From Vibrio cincinnatiensis (GTDB lineage: Bacteria; Pseudomonadota; Gammaproteobacteria; Enterobacterales; Vibrionaceae): a stretch of 64,000 nt of DNA. Positions within the stretch are counted from its first letter, which is position 1. Each line of letters opens with the position of its first letter. Below, piece by piece: positions 35,446-45,662 of the stretch. The notes under the pieces are model-generated. The model was given only the letters and a program-made list of their open reading frames with translations, did not search any database and had not been told where the DNA came from. Position numbers and translations under genes: made by a program. Where the stretch lies: assembly GCF_022113815.1 (NCBI RefSeq), contig NZ_SGOM01000011.1, forward strand, positions 1 to 64,000, in the 5' to 3' direction.

Positions 35446-36486
35446 GTGAGCGGTAACAACACTTCTCTTAGCTACAAAGATGCTGGCGTAGATATCGATG
35501 CAGGCAATGCGCTTGTTGAACGAATTAAAGGTGCAGTAAAGCGTACTCGTCGCCCTGAAGTCATGGGTGGTATTGGTGGCTTTGGTGCCTTATGTGAACT
35601 CCCAACTAAATATAAACAGCCCGTTCTCGTATCAGGAACCGACGGTGTCGGAACTAAACTACGACTGGCTTTGGATATGAAAAAGCATGACACCATTGGA
35701 ATTGATTTAGTCGCCATGTGCGTAAACGACTTAATTGTGCAAGGTGCAGAACCGCTCTTTTTCCTTGATTATTATGCCACTGGTAAACTGGATGTAGAGA
35801 CAGCAGCAGATGTAGTCTCTGGTATTGCTGACGGCTGCGTTCAAGCAGGCTGTGCTCTGATTGGTGGCGAAACCGCAGAAATGCCCGGAATGTATGAAGG
35901 CGAAGACTATGATGTCGCGGGTTTTTGTGTCGGTGTGGTAGAAAAAGAAGACATCATCGACGGTAGCAAAGTGGCAGCGGGAGATGCTCTGATCGCTGTC
36001 GGTTCTAGCGGTCCGCACTCAAATGGTTATTCTCTGGTTCGTAAGATTCTGGAAGTGTCCGGTGCTGATAAAAACGAAATGCTGGAAGGTAAAACCATTG
36101 GCGAACATCTATTGGAGCCAACCAAAATCTATATCAAATCAGGATTAAAACTGATTGCTGAACACGATATTCACGCCATTTCGCATATTACTGGCGGTGG
36201 TTTCTGGGAAAACATCCCTCGCGTGTTACCAGAAGGAACGAAAGCCGTGATTGATGGCAACAGTTGGCAGTGGCCAGCCATTTTCACGTGGTTACAACAG
36301 AAAGGGAATGTGACGACACACGAAATGTATCGCACCTTCAACTGTGGTGTCGGGCTGATTATTGCCCTACCGAAAAATCAAGCACAAGCCGCCGTGGAGC
36401 TGTTACAACAAGAAGGCGAAAATGCGTGGGTTATCGGTGAAATAGCATCGGCACAAGCCAATGAAGAGCAAGTAGAGATTAAATAA
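35446..36486 (+). CDS. purM: phosphoribosylformylglycinamidine cyclo-ligase
   Basis: This 346-residue protein starts at GTG after GAGGA. It has PurM segments [34 protein letters not shown] (ATP/substrate loop), [13 protein letters not shown] and [17 protein letters not shown]. It makes aminoimidazole ribonucleotide (AIR) from FGAM and ATP, the fifth step of purine synthesis. purN starts 3 bp after its stop codon, so the two are co-transcribed and likely translationally coupled. Confidence 0.97.
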   Translation: MSGNNTSLSYKDAGVDIDAGNALVERIKGAVKRTRRPEVMGGIGGFGALCELPTKYKQPVLVSGTDGVGTKLRLALDMKKHDTIGIDLVAMCVNDLIVQGAEPLFFLDYYATGKLDVETAADVVSGIADGCVQAGCALIGGETAEMPGMYEGEDYDVAGFCVGVVEKEDIIDGSKVAAGDALIAVGSSGPHSNGYSLVRKILEVSGADKNEMLEGKTIGEHLLEPTKIYIKSGLKLIAEHDIHAISHITGGGFWENIPRVLPEGTKAVIDGNSWQWPAIFTWLQQKGNVTTHEMYRTFNCGVGLIIALPKNQAQAAVELLQQEGENAWVIGEIASAQANEEQVEIK

Positions 36487-36489
36487 TTC

Positions 36490-37128
36490 ATGAAAAGTAT
36501 TGTTGTTTTAGTTTCAGGGAATGGTTCCAATTTACAAGCGATCATTGATGCTTGTGAGACAAGTAGACATGGTGGCAAAGTAACGGCTGTTTTTTCAAAC
36601 AAAGCAACAGCGTATGCTTTAGAACGGGCCAAAAAAGCGGGAGCAGCGGCACACTTTGTTGATCCTAAGGCTTATGAGACTCGTGATGCTTTTGATGAAG
36701 CATTAATGCTGCATATTGATGAATACAAACCGGATTTGATCGTTCTTGCTGGCTATATGCGTATTCTCAGTAGTGATTTTGTTCGGCACTACTTAGGGCG
36801 CATGATTAATATTCACCCTTCACTATTACCTAAGTATCCTGGCCTTAACACCTATCAAAGAGCCATTCATGCTGGGGATGAAGAACATGGTACAAGCGTC
36901 CATTTTGTGACAGAACAATTGGATGGTGGCCCTGTCATTCTTCAAGCAAAAGTGCCCATTTTTGATGAAGATACGGTTGAGACACTGACAGCGAGAGTGC
37001 AAACTCAAGAGTATCGCATCTATCCGCTAGTGGTGCAGTGGTTTGTGGAAGAGCGTTTATCCATGAAGCAAGGTAAAGCCTTTTTAGATGGTGAACCTCT
37101 GGGGATCCATGGTTATGCCGACCAATAA
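36490..37128 (+). CDS. purN: phosphoribosylglycinamide formyltransferase (GART)
   Basis: This 212-residue protein has the PurN features VVLVSGNGSNLQAIIDACE (GAR-binding), LAGYMRILSSDFV, the catalytic Asn-His in MINIHPSLLPKYPGLNTYQ, and the conserved Asp in VTEQLDGGPVILQ. It transfers a formyl group from 10-formyl-tetrahydrofolate to glycinamide ribonucleotide, the third purine step. It is the second gene of the PurR-controlled purMN operon, followed by a strong terminator. Confidence 0.97.
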   Translation: MKSIVVLVSGNGSNLQAIIDACETSRHGGKVTAVFSNKATAYALERAKKAGAAAHFVDPKAYETRDAFDEALMLHIDEYKPDLIVLAGYMRILSSDFVRHYLGRMINIHPSLLPKYPGLNTYQRAIHAGDEEHGTSVHFVTEQLDGGPVILQAKVPIFDEDTVETLTARVQTQEYRIYPLVVQWFVEERLSMKQGKAFLDGEPLGIHGYADQ

Positions 37129-37142
37129 CAGGCCGTAGTATT

Positions 37143-37187
37143 AATCAAATGAAAAAGGGTAGCTCTGCTACCCTTTTTTATTTGATT
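37143..37187. terminator. bidirectional terminator between purN and yafJ
   Basis: AAAAAGGGTAGC and its complement form a 12-bp stem with a 3-base loop and TTTTTT on plus; AATCAAAT/ATTTGATT extends the stem outward. It serves both convergent transcripts. Confidence 0.92.
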
Positions 37188-37189
37188 GA

Positions 37190-38032
37190 TTAAAGCTTAG
37201 CTTGAGGAGCTTGATTACCCGGCTTCGGCGCAGCAAAAGCCACCGCTTTCAATTGCTCAACATTCGTTGCAATTCGTTCACCTAAATAAAATAAATTAAA
37301 CTCTCCCGGCTTCATTCGTTGCCAAGTTTCATTGCCTGTTAATGGCTGAGTCGCAATCACTGACACCACATCATTAGGGGTGGTTTCTTCTTGAAAGTTC
37401 ACTTCCACATCCTCATCAATCAACGTAGCATGACCAAATGGGGCACGACGAGTAATCCAATAAAGATGATTCGTGCAGTAGCTCATCACGTAGTCTCCAT
37501 CGGAAAGCAGCATATTGAATACACCTTTATCACGGAGCTCATCGCAAAGCTGGCTTACATAGTGAAAAACATCCCGCATATTATGAGGAATCTCAGGATA
37601 ACGCTGCTCTAGTTTATCCAGTAACCAACAAAAAGCCGCTTCACTGTCCGTTTCCCCGACCGGACGATGACGACCTTGCGTGAGATGTTGGTAATCCACG
37701 AGTTGACCATTATGGGCAAAGGTCCAGTAACGCCCCCATAATTCACGAGTAAAGGGGTGCGTATTTTCTAAACTCACGCCACCACGATTCGCTTGACGAA
37801 TATGACTGATCACCGCACAGCTTTTGATAGGATAATTTTGCACGAGTTGAGCAATTTGTGACTGACAACTCGGCGCAGGGTCTTTAAACGTTCGAAAGCC
37901 ACGCCCTTCATAAAAGGTAATCCCCCAACCGTCTCTGTGAGGGCCTGTTTTTCCGCCGCGCTGCATCAACCCCGTAAAACTAAAACAGATATCGGTTGGC
38001 ACATTGGCACTCATACCGAGTAATTCACACAT
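37190..38032 (-). CDS. yafJ: class II glutamine amidotransferase (YafJ-like)
   Basis: This 280-residue protein starts MCELLGMSANVPTDICFSF; Cys2 is the N-terminal nucleophile of class II (Ntn) amidotransferases after Met removal. HRDGWGITFYEGRG, SHIRQANRGGVSLENTHPF and FAHNGQL are the family's active-site segments. It hydrolyses glutamine to supply ammonia, but the acceptor is unknown; no synthetase domain is attached. It lies 70 bp after gmhA on the same strand, as in E. coli (gmhA-yafJ next to fadE). Confidence 0.92.
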   Translation of the reverse strand: MCELLGMSANVPTDICFSFTGLMQRGGKTGPHRDGWGITFYEGRGFRTFKDPAPSCQSQIAQLVQNYPIKSCAVISHIRQANRGGVSLENTHPFTRELWGRYWTFAHNGQLVDYQHLTQGRHRPVGETDSEAAFCWLLDKLEQRYPEIPHNMRDVFHYVSQLCDELRDKGVFNMLLSDGDYVMSYCTNHLYWITRRAPFGHATLIDEDVEVNFQEETTPNDVVSVIATQPLTGNETWQRMKPGEFNLFYLGERIATNVEQLKAVAFAAPKPGNQAPQAKL

Positions 38033-38102
38033 GGTTTAAACAACTCCTTCTTTAAACCATCTCACTCACCGTGGGCCAACTCAAACCGTTAGCCCACCCT
38101 GT

Positions 38103-38678
38103 TTATGCCATCTCTTTTTCAATTAATTGGATAATAATGTGGATGATTTTAATGTGTACTTCTTGAATACGGTCGGCATAGCCAAAATGAGGAACGCGAA
38201 TCTCGACATCCGCTAACCCCGCCATTTTTCCACCATCTTTGCCGGTCAATGCAATGGTTTTCATCCCTTTTGCCTGAGCGGCTTCAATCGCTTTTAAAAT
38301 ATTCCCTGAGTTGCCTGAAGTCGAAAGACCAAAGAGGACATCACCTTGGCTACCAACAGCTTCAACATAACGCGAAAAAACGTAATCGTAACCAAAATCG
38401 TTACTGACACAAGAAAGATGGCTTGGATCAGAAATCGCAATTCCCGGATAACCCGGACGATTTTCACGGTAGCGCCCCGTTAACTCTTCTGCAAAATGCA
38501 TGGCGTCACAATGTGAACCACCATTCCCACAAGAAAGAACTTTGCCCCCTTGTTTAAAAGAATCGGCAATCATTTTAGCCGCAGCCTCAATATTGGCAAT
38601 ATTCTGCTCATCTGCTAAAAATGCATTCAGTACTTCAGCCGCTTCCGTCAGTTCACGTTTAATCAAATCCTGGTACAT
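38103..38678 (-). CDS. gmhA: sedoheptulose-7-phosphate isomerase
   Basis: This 191-residue SIS-domain protein has [40 protein letters not shown] and the HxxxE helix [18 protein letters not shown]. It isomerises sedoheptulose-7-phosphate, the first step to ADP-heptose for the inner core of lipopolysaccharide. Length matches E. coli GmhA (192). Divergent from fadE across about 300 bp. Confidence 0.97.
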   Translation of the reverse strand: MYQDLIKRELTEAAEVLNAFLADEQNIANIEAAAKMIADSFKQGGKVLSCGNGGSHCDAMHFAEELTGRYRENRPGYPGIAISDPSHLSCVSNDFGYDYVFSRYVEAVGSQGDVLFGLSTSGNSGNILKAIEAAQAKGMKTIALTGKDGGKMAGLADVEIRVPHFGYADRIQEVHIKIIHIIIQLIEKEMA

Positions 38679-38979
38679 AGGTCTCGTCTCTTAATTATTC
38701 TGCTGGCAGAAAAGCTTTCTCAAAAGAAAACTTACACGCTCTTGAGTTTACCCAAACGATTCTCTCTGTCGATAGCATCCCCCCCACAAATTGGTCAATT
38801 AACCTGATTTTTTCTCGATAAAATTGGCGTATACAGCACATTTTTGTGTTTTCTTTTCATCCAGAACACTTTTTAAACAATATTGCATTTTACATTTTAT
38901 TAGCACAATGATTACAATCACACTAGTTAGACCACTTTTACATCAGAGAACCCAGTTGTCCGGATAAGGAAAAATAGTT
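38679..38979. other. regulatory region between gmhA and fadE
   Basis: This 301-bp intergenic region must carry divergent promoters for gmhA and fadE. The part near fadE has a FadR-like operator (38922-38938). The rest is AT-rich without genes or strong hairpins. Confidence 0.5.
38922..38938. promoter_or_regulatory. FadR-like operator upstream of fadE
   Basis: The stretch contains CTAGTTAGACCACTT, matching 12 of 15 positions of the FadR dyad CTGGTCAGACCAGTT. It lies about 45 bp before the fadE start. FadR represses fadE in E. coli and vibrios when long-chain acyl-CoA is absent. Confidence 0.55.
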
Positions 38980-41424
38980 ATGGAAATCTTGCTCTCAATA
39001 TTGATTTTTTTTGTGGTGCTAAGCGCATGCTTATACCATCGAACCTCTCTTTTTACCGCTTTAGTTTTCTTGACGTTAACGATGTTAACGCTATCAATAA
39101 CGGGGCAGGCCGGATTCTTTGCTTGGGCTTTATACCTTGCCGCCATCGTTGTATTTATCGTTCCATCAGTACGACAAAACCTTATCAGTAGTAAAGCACT
39201 AACGATGTTTAAAAAAGTGCTTCCCGCTATGTCACAAACGGAAAAAGAGGCTTTGGATGCAGGCACCGTCTGGTGGGAAGCTGAACTCTTTAAAGGTAAG
39301 CCCGATTGGCAACAACTAAAAACAATAAAAGCACCAACCTTAAGTGCAGAAGAACAGGCTTTTTTAGATGGGCCTGTAAATGAAGTCTGCGCTATGGTCA
39401 ATGATTATCAAGTCACTCATGAGTTGGCCGATTTACCTCCAGAAGTATGGCAATATCTTAAAGAGCATAAATTCTTTGCCATGATTATTAAGAAAAAATA
39501 CGGTGGCTTAGAATTTTCAGCCTATGCCCAGTCTTTGGTATTACAGAAACTAACTGGGGTTTCAGGTGTTCTTTCATCCACCGTTGGAGTACCAAATTCA
39601 TTGGGGCCGGGAGAATTACTACAGCATTATGGAACTGAAGCGCAGCAAAATTACTATTTACCTCGTTTAGCTGAAGGAAAAGAAATACCTTGTTTTGCCT
39701 TAACTAGCCCAGAAGCGGGTTCAGATGCCGGGTCTATCCCTGATTTTGGGATTGTCTGCAAAGGGAAATGGGAAGGAAAAGAAGTGCTGGGAATGCGCCT
39801 AACGTGGAACAAACGTTATATCACCCTCGCCCCTGTTGCCACAGTATTAGGGCTGGCCTTTAAACTGCAAGATCCCGACGGCTTATTAGGTGATACCCCC
39901 GACATAGGTATCACTTGTGCTTTAATTCCAACCGATTTAGCAGGGGTTGAAATCGGTAACCGTCACTTTCCGCTGAATGTTCCTTTTCAAAATGGCCCAA
40001 CCCGAGCTCACGATCTTTTTGTTCCCTTAGATTTCATTATCGGCGGCCCTAAAATGGCCGGACAAGGCTGGCGCATGTTGGTGGAGTGCCTTTCAGTTGG
40101 CAGAGGAATCACTTTACCATCGAACTCGACTGGCGGTATTAAAACCGCAGCTTTAGCTACAGGGGCTTATGCTCGTATTCGCCGTCAATTTAAGCAACCG
40201 ATCGGGCAAATGGAAGGCATTGAAGAGCCACTAGCCCGTTTAGCGGGTAATGCTTATGTGATGGATGCAGCAAGCAATTTAACAGTCGCCGCGATTGACT
40301 TAGGAGAAAAACCATCGGTTATCTCTGCCATTGTTAAGTATCACTGTACCCACCGTGGACAACGCGCCATTATTGATGCAATGGACATCGTAGGTGGTAA
40401 AGGTATCTGCTTAGGCCCTGCTAACTTCCTAGCCAGAGGCTATCAAGGTTCTCCGATTGCCATCACCGTAGAAGGTGCCAACATCCTCACTCGCTCAATG
40501 ATCATCTTCGGGCAAGGTGCCATTCGCTGTCACCCTTATGTCCTCGATGAAATGGCTGCAGCTCACTCTGAGCAATCGGGGGCACTGGCGCAGTTTGACC
40601 AAGCTTTGGCCGGCCATATTAGCTTTACCTTGAGTAATCTTGTCCGTAGCATTTGGCTTGGTCTCACCGATGGTTATGGCTCTTTTTCTCCCACTCAAGA
40701 TGCCACCAAACGCTACTACCAAAAACTTAACCGTTACAGTGCAAACTTAGCCTTACTGGCCGATATTTCTATGGCCGTACTGGGCGGCTCCCTTAAACGA
40801 AAAGAACGTTTATCCGCACGATTGGGCGATATTCTCAGTCAACTTTACCTAAGTTCAGCAACACTGAAACGCTTTGAAAATGACGGCTGCCCAGCGGAAG
40901 ATTTACCATTAGTTCATTGGGGGCTGCAAGACAGCTTAAAACAGACAGAGGTGGCGATTGATGAATTCCTTGCTAACTTCCCCACCCCTGTACTTGGACA
41001 ACTATTACGAATTCTACTCATGCCATTTGGCCGAGTACGTAAAGTGCCTAACGATAAGCTCGACAGCCAAGTTGCCCAAATTCTTCAAACACCGAATGCG
41101 ACCCGAACTCGCTTAGGACGCTACCAATATTTAGCCGCAACAGAGCACAACCCAGCAGGCAAAATAGAACAGGCGCTCAGTGTGATTCTACAAGCAGAGC
41201 CTATTTTCACTAAACTGTGTCAGGCACTAGGACAGCGTCACCCTTTCACTCGATTGGATGAGTTAGCAAAAATTGGCCTTGAGAAGAAAATGATTACCGA
41301 GCAGGAAGCGAAACGACTCGAGGAGGCAGAAGTTCATCGTCTATACACCATCAGTGTGGATGATTTTTCTCCACAAGCACTCGCGGCGAAAAAGCCACGT
41401 CCAAAGCTAGAGGAAGTTGCCTAA
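38980..41424 (+). CDS. fadE: acyl-CoA dehydrogenase FadE
   Basis: This 814-residue protein matches E. coli FadE in length. Two N-terminal hydrophobic segments (residues about 1-55) anchor it at the inner membrane. Acyl-CoA dehydrogenase segments include [40 protein letters not shown] and [20 protein letters not shown]. It catalyses the first, FAD-dependent step of fatty-acid beta-oxidation. An AAGGA ribosome binding site precedes the ATG. Single-gene transcript between a FadR-like operator and a strong terminator. Confidence 0.96.
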   Translation: MEILLSILIFFVVLSACLYHRTSLFTALVFLTLTMLTLSITGQAGFFAWALYLAAIVVFIVPSVRQNLISSKALTMFKKVLPAMSQTEKEALDAGTVWWEAELFKGKPDWQQLKTIKAPTLSAEEQAFLDGPVNEVCAMVNDYQVTHELADLPPEVWQYLKEHKFFAMIIKKKYGGLEFSAYAQSLVLQKLTGVSGVLSSTVGVPNSLGPGELLQHYGTEAQQNYYLPRLAEGKEIPCFALTSPEAGSDAGSIPDFGIVCKGKWEGKEVLGMRLTWNKRYITLAPVATVLGLAFKLQDPDGLLGDTPDIGITCALIPTDLAGVEIGNRHFPLNVPFQNGPTRAHDLFVPLDFIIGGPKMAGQGWRMLVECLSVGRGITLPSNSTGGIKTAALATGAYARIRRQFKQPIGQMEGIEEPLARLAGNAYVMDAASNLTVAAIDLGEKPSVISAIVKYHCTHRGQRAIIDAMDIVGGKGICLGPANFLARGYQGSPIAITVEGANILTRSMIIFGQGAIRCHPYVLDEMAAAHSEQSGALAQFDQALAGHISFTLSNLVRSIWLGLTDGYGSFSPTQDATKRYYQKLNRYSANLALLADISMAVLGGSLKRKERLSARLGDILSQLYLSSATLKRFENDGCPAEDLPLVHWGLQDSLKQTEVAIDEFLANFPTPVLGQLLRILLMPFGRVRKVPNDKLDSQVAQILQTPNATRTRLGRYQYLAATEHNPAGKIEQALSVILQAEPIFTKLCQALGQRHPFTRLDELAKIGLEKKMITEQEAKRLEEAEVHRLYTISVDDFSPQALAAKKPRPKLEEVA

Positions 41425-41465
41425 GGTTTTGAAGCCGATATTCTGTCAAATTGGGTAGCAAAAAT

Positions 41466-41490
41466 AAAAAGGAGGCCAAGCCTCCTTTTT
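41466..41490. terminator. bidirectional terminator after fadE
   Basis: AAAAAGGAGGC and GCCTCCTTTTT form an 11-bp stem around CAA, followed on plus by ATTTTTT. It separates fadE from the convergent TIGR03503-like gene. Confidence 0.92.
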
Positions 41491-41523
41491 ATTTTTTGTC
41501 ATAGAGCCCTTTTCAAACGAAAG

Positions 41524-42774
41524 CTACTTTTTCGGGACATTAAGCTGTAGTTCTGGCGTAGCCGCTGCTTTGGCTTTAAATTTACGGCGAATAAACCACC
41601 CCATCAAAACGAAAAGAATGACAGCAACATTTCCTAGCACAATGTAAATCAAGGCTTTTTTCCTTGATTCCTCACGCATTTGGATAATTAACTGCTCTTG
41701 CTGCAATCGTCGTAAATTCTCCAACTCAGCCTCTTGCATACGACGCGTCGTAGCGAGATCGATTTCACTCACCACACTATAACTGTGCTCTTTAATTGGA
41801 AAAACCAGTGGTCTTTGTGTCGCTAAATCGGTGGCATACAATAATCCATGCCAAGCATAATGACCGAATTCACCACTGTTAGGGATTGAGAAAGTGAGAT
41901 TCAGCGCTTTTTCATTAGCTTGAGCTTGCGTTAAAAATGGCTCTTGATTCGCACCTTTATGCTCCACTTGCCCCGCCAAAGACCCCGGTTGAATCATGCC
42001 GCTTTCACCACTCAATACCACTTGATGTGGCTGATTTTCCGAGCGAGATTGAATGAATGTCGTCGTGATAGGCGAAGGATAGACTAAGACGTCTTGCTCT
42101 TGAGCACGCAGGAATACACCATTTCCTGAAGTAATACGTACCCGATATTTATCCGGTTCTAATGTGATAGGTAGAGCAACCGTGAAAACTCCATCTCCCG
42201 GTTTTTCATCCAGCCCTCGTCCATCATCAGCAAAAACCCCCACCTCAATCGATAAAGGACGAGCTTCTTTAGCTAACTCTTGCTCATTTTCAATGTATTT
42301 TGTAAAGGTGACCGTTAAATTCACTCTGTCCAGAAAATCTCTGAGCAACAAAGGTTTACCATCAGAGAGCAAGCGAGCCGTAAATTTAATCTCCTCACCT
42401 TGATATAGGCGAGAAGGTAAAACATCACTCACCATCTGTAAGTGAGAAATAAGCCGTATATTATTTTTAGGTGATACCTTGCCTACAGCCTGCCAAGGAC
42501 CAGGCATCGGATGTTCAATCGACACAATATCCATCGATGGCTCTTCATACCAACGAACATGATCCGGATGGCGCCCTGCATAATATTTTGTGCCATCCGG
42601 CCTGACTAATACGACGGACTGAGAATTCTTTTCTCGATAAATAACAAACGTAATTTGTGAAATGGTAGAATCGACACGAAAGCGATTATCCAGCAATGAC
42701 ATCACAGACTCATTACTTGCCAGCACATTAACACTCAATAGCCACCCTAATATCGCTATTCCTATCCGCCACAT
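41524..42774 (-). CDS. TIGR03503-like predicted membrane protein
   Basis: From MWRIGIAILGWLLSVNVLAS, after an AGGAG ribosome binding site, the protein has 416 residues. It has a signal peptide, a large periplasmic part with Ig-like beta segments (YRVRITSGNGVFLRAQEQDV), a charged helix (RRMQEAELENLRRLQQEQLI), and one C-terminal transmembrane segment (ALIYIVLGNVAVILFVLMGW) with a basic cytoplasmic tail. From memory this corresponds to the TIGR03503 family of vibrios and related bacteria, whose function is unknown. It follows dnaQ by 8 bp, so it is likely co-transcribed. Confidence 0.8.
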   Translation of the reverse strand: MWRIGIAILGWLLSVNVLASNESVMSLLDNRFRVDSTISQITFVIYREKNSQSVVLVRPDGTKYYAGRHPDHVRWYEEPSMDIVSIEHPMPGPWQAVGKVSPKNNIRLISHLQMVSDVLPSRLYQGEEIKFTARLLSDGKPLLLRDFLDRVNLTVTFTKYIENEQELAKEARPLSIEVGVFADDGRGLDEKPGDGVFTVALPITLEPDKYRVRITSGNGVFLRAQEQDVLVYPSPITTTFIQSRSENQPHQVVLSGESGMIQPGSLAGQVEHKGANQEPFLTQAQANEKALNLTFSIPNSGEFGHYAWHGLLYATDLATQRPLVFPIKEHSYSVVSEIDLATTRRMQEAELENLRRLQQEQLIIQMREESRKKALIYIVLGNVAVILFVLMGWFIRRKFKAKAAATPELQLNVPKK

Positions 42775-42782
42775 AATTTCTC

Positions 42783-43523
42783 CTACTGACGCCAGAGGCA
42801 AACACCATTTTTTTCAACCACATCCAAACGATCTTGGTGTGCCTGTAGTTCATCGGCCGATGCACGTAAAACTTTGAGTTTTTTACGTTCACCCGTCACT
42901 CGTTTAATGGTATTGCTTCCTTGCTCACCATTTTGATTGCCTGCTGAAAACTGTAAGGAGGTCTGCCCCCCTGTCATTAACAGGTAAACATCAGCCAAGA
43001 TCTCCGCATCGAGCAATGCGCCATGCAATGTTCGATGAGAGTTATCTATGCCATATCGTTCACACAATATATCTAAGTTGTTACGTTTGCCTGGGAAGAT
43101 TTTCTTCGCCATCGCCAGCGTATCGGTGATTTTACAATACTGCTCTGTTTTACCGATTGCGGCGTCTAATTTACCAAATTCATAGTCCATAAACCCCACG
43201 TCGAAGGGGGCGTTATGAGCCACCAACTCAGCGCCTTTAATGAAGTCCAGAAATTCCTGATGAACGTCTTTATATTCAGGCTTATCAACCAGAAATTCAT
43301 CGGTAATCCCATGGACTTCGATGGCTTGGGGCTGAATTTCTCGATCGGGTTTTAAATAAACATGAAAGTGCCGCCCTGTCAGTTTGCGGTTGATGATCTC
43401 CACCGCACCGATTTCAATAATTCGATGCCCTTCATAATGAGGGCCTCCTTCAAAGTTCATACCGGTGGTTTCGGTATCGAGAACCACAATACGATCGTAG
43501 TTAGAATTGTTGCTAGTATTCAT
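42783..43523 (-). CDS. dnaQ: DNA polymerase III epsilon subunit (proofreading exonuclease)
   Basis: This 246-residue protein has the DEDDh exonuclease motifs: ExoI VVLDTETTGM, ExoII AHNAPFDVGFMDYEF, ExoIII HRTLHGALLDAEILADVYL. The C-terminal part, which binds the alpha subunit, is also present. It proofreads replication by DNA polymerase III. It is divergent from rnhA across 56 bp, the order also found in E. coli. Confidence 0.97.
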   Translation of the reverse strand: MNTSNNSNYDRIVVLDTETTGMNFEGGPHYEGHRIIEIGAVEIINRKLTGRHFHVYLKPDREIQPQAIEVHGITDEFLVDKPEYKDVHQEFLDFIKGAELVAHNAPFDVGFMDYEFGKLDAAIGKTEQYCKITDTLAMAKKIFPGKRNNLDILCERYGIDNSHRTLHGALLDAEILADVYLLMTGGQTSLQFSAGNQNGEQGSNTIKRVTGERKKLKVLRASADELQAHQDRLDVVEKNGVCLWRQ

Positions 43524-43579
43524 AAGGATATCTATGTCAGACTATGCCAATTGTGTGCGTAACCCAATAGTATCAAATC

Positions 43580-44041
43580 ATGAAGAAACAAGTGGAAATT
43601 TTCACTGACGGTTCTTGTTTAGGCAATCCTGGTCCGGGTGGCTATGGCGTTGTTCTACGTTATAAACAAGTAGAAAAAACCTTATCAAAAGGCTATCGAC
43701 TAACCACCAATAATCGAATGGAGATGCTGGCCGCTGTCGTTGCCCTACAAATACTAAAAGAACCTTGCGAGGTCATTTTAACCACAGATAGTCAATATGT
43801 CCGCCAAGGTATTACTCAATGGATTCATAATTGGAAACAACGAGGCTGGAAAACCGCAGATAAAAAACCGGTAAAAAATGCCGATCTCTGGCAGAAATTA
43901 GATAAAGAAACCGCCCGACATCATGTTGAATGGCGGTGGGTTAAAGGCCATGCTGGTCATCGGGAAAATGAAATGTGTGATGAACTGGCTCGAACAGCCG
44001 CCGAGAACCCTACCGAAGAGGATCATGGTTACCAACCTTAA
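43580..44041 (+). CDS. rnhA: ribonuclease HI
   Basis: This 153-residue protein has RNase HI catalytic residues: Asp in [18 protein letters not shown], Glu in [10 protein letters not shown], Asp in [13 protein letters not shown], and Asp in [10 protein letters not shown], plus the basic [18 protein letters not shown] handle. It removes RNA from RNA-DNA hybrids. Its end is convergent with the methyltransferase gene, 21 bp apart. Confidence 0.97.
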   Translation: MKKQVEIFTDGSCLGNPGPGGYGVVLRYKQVEKTLSKGYRLTTNNRMEMLAAVVALQILKEPCEVILTTDSQYVRQGITQWIHNWKQRGWKTADKKPVKNADLWQKLDKETARHHVEWRWVKGHAGHRENEMCDELARTAAENPTEEDHGYQP

Positions 44042-44062
44042 CAGATTCGATTCCGTCAACGG

Positions 44063-44794
44063 CTATTCTGATGATTTAATACGGTAATTAAACCCAACGG
44101 GAGAAAAACGCCGTTTAAGATTCCAATGGGGTTTAATCGGTTTTAAAGGATAAGTCCGCTTACGCGCCACGATAAAATAGAGGCTTCCGGCAGGGCTTGC
44201 CCAAGCACCTAACGCATTTTCTAACCATGTCCACCACGTGCGGTACTTTTGCATAGGAAAGAGCGCATATTGATCGCACTCAATCACTTGGTAATTCAGT
44301 ACACTCAGCCAGTCTTTGATACGGTTGGGAGTATACATGCGCCCACTCCAAGGGAGATTATGCTTGCGCCAAGGCATTAAACTCGCAAAGCCAGTCAAGC
44401 TAATGGGGTTAAAGCCAGTAATAATTACGTAACCGTCATCAATCAATACTCGGTCTACTTCACGTAAAATACGGTGCGGATCGTCACAATAATCCAGTTG
44501 GTGGGCAAGAATCGTGACATCAATACTTTTTTCAAGAAAGGGTAAATCATAAGCATCCGCGATCAAACTATGCAAAGGATTCTGGATATCGAGATGAACT
44601 TGGTGTTGAATATTGCAATTGCCACTCGATAATTCACAGCTCAAGCCACCCAGTTTTAGCATGTGGTAACCGAAAAGTTTAGGGCACCACTCATCTATTC
44701 GGGTTTGAATCGATTCACAAACCCATTGGCCGTTTTTCAATTGCGACCAAGAGTGAGGGCTTTCTATTTTTATTTGACTGCGTGCTGGTTTCAT
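44063..44794 (-). CDS. class I SAM-dependent methyltransferase (YafS-like)
   Basis: This 243-residue protein has a methyltransferase fold of the type-11 kind: [40 protein letters not shown] and [20 protein letters not shown]. It is located between rnhA and gloB, as yafS is in E. coli. The substrate is not known. It has no obvious ribosome binding site and is divergent from gloB, whose start lies only 37 bp away. Confidence 0.85.
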   Translation of the reverse strand: MKPARSQIKIESPHSWSQLKNGQWVCESIQTRIDEWCPKLFGYHMLKLGGLSCELSSGNCNIQHQVHLDIQNPLHSLIADAYDLPFLEKSIDVTILAHQLDYCDDPHRILREVDRVLIDDGYVIITGFNPISLTGFASLMPWRKHNLPWSGRMYTPNRIKDWLSVLNYQVIECDQYALFPMQKYRTWWTWLENALGAWASPAGSLYFIVARKRTYPLKPIKPHWNLKRRFSPVGFNYRIKSSE

Positions 44795-44831
44795 AGCTAA
44801 ATCGCTTTACCCAAGTGACCGGAGACAACTC

Positions 44832-45590
44832 ATGTTACACATCAAAAGCATACCCGCATTTAACGATAATTACATCTGGCTGATTGAAAATAGCGATCGT
44901 CGTTGTGCAGTAGTCGATCCCGGTGATGCGGCTCCCGTATTGAGTTATCTCACCCAACATGAGCTCACTCTAGAAGCCATTCTCATTACCCACCATCATC
45001 ATGATCATATCGGTGGTGTTGCAGAGCTGGTTCATCAATATCCAAATGTTGATGTTGTTGGCCCAGCCCAAGAACCGATACCAACCGTCACTCACCCCGT
45101 TCAAGGCGGTGATCAAATCGAATTGTTTGATGAACGGTTTATGATTTTAGATCTTCCTGGTCATACTCTTGGCCACATTGGATATATTGGTGATAGCAAG
45201 CTCTTTTGTGGTGATGTCCTTTTTTCCGCAGGTTGTGGTCGGGTATTTGAAGGGACTATGGAGCAAATGTTTACCTCACTCAGTAAATTACAAGCACTGC
45301 CGGGAGAAACTGAGGTTTATTGCGCCCATGAATACACGGCAAGCAATGTCGCTTTTGCCATGGCCGTTGAACCGGATAATGAACAGTTACAAATTTATCG
45401 AGATGAGGTGATCCGACTGAGAGCACAAGGACAAGCAACCTTACCGACCACCTTACGACGAGAAAAATGGATCAATCCCTTCCTACGAACCGATGCCCCC
45501 AGTGTGATGAAATCGGTGGCCACTCGTACACCGCAAAGTGATCCATTAGCTATTTTTACCGCATTACGTGAGTGGAAAAACGAATTTTAA
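44832..45590 (+). CDS. gloB: hydroxyacylglutathione hydrolase (glyoxalase II)
   Basis: This 252-residue metallo-beta-lactamase-fold protein has the [10 protein letters not shown] metal-binding motif, the conserved Asp/His segments [14 protein letters not shown] and [19 protein letters not shown], and VYCAHEYT. It hydrolyses S-lactoylglutathione to lactate and glutathione in methylglyoxal detoxification. A GGAGA ribosome binding site precedes the ATG. mltD follows 72 bp downstream. Confidence 0.96.
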   Translation: MLHIKSIPAFNDNYIWLIENSDRRCAVVDPGDAAPVLSYLTQHELTLEAILITHHHHDHIGGVAELVHQYPNVDVVGPAQEPIPTVTHPVQGGDQIELFDERFMILDLPGHTLGHIGYIGDSKLFCGDVLFSAGCGRVFEGTMEQMFTSLSKLQALPGETEVYCAHEYTASNVAFAMAVEPDNEQLQIYRDEVIRLRAQGQATLPTTLRREKWINPFLRTDAPSVMKSVATRTPQSDPLAIFTALREWKNEF

Positions 45591-45662
45591 TAAATTGCTG
45601 CTTGTCATCAGATTCATACGACAAGTATTATCAGCAGCCAATTGATAAAAAGGCTGTTTTAC

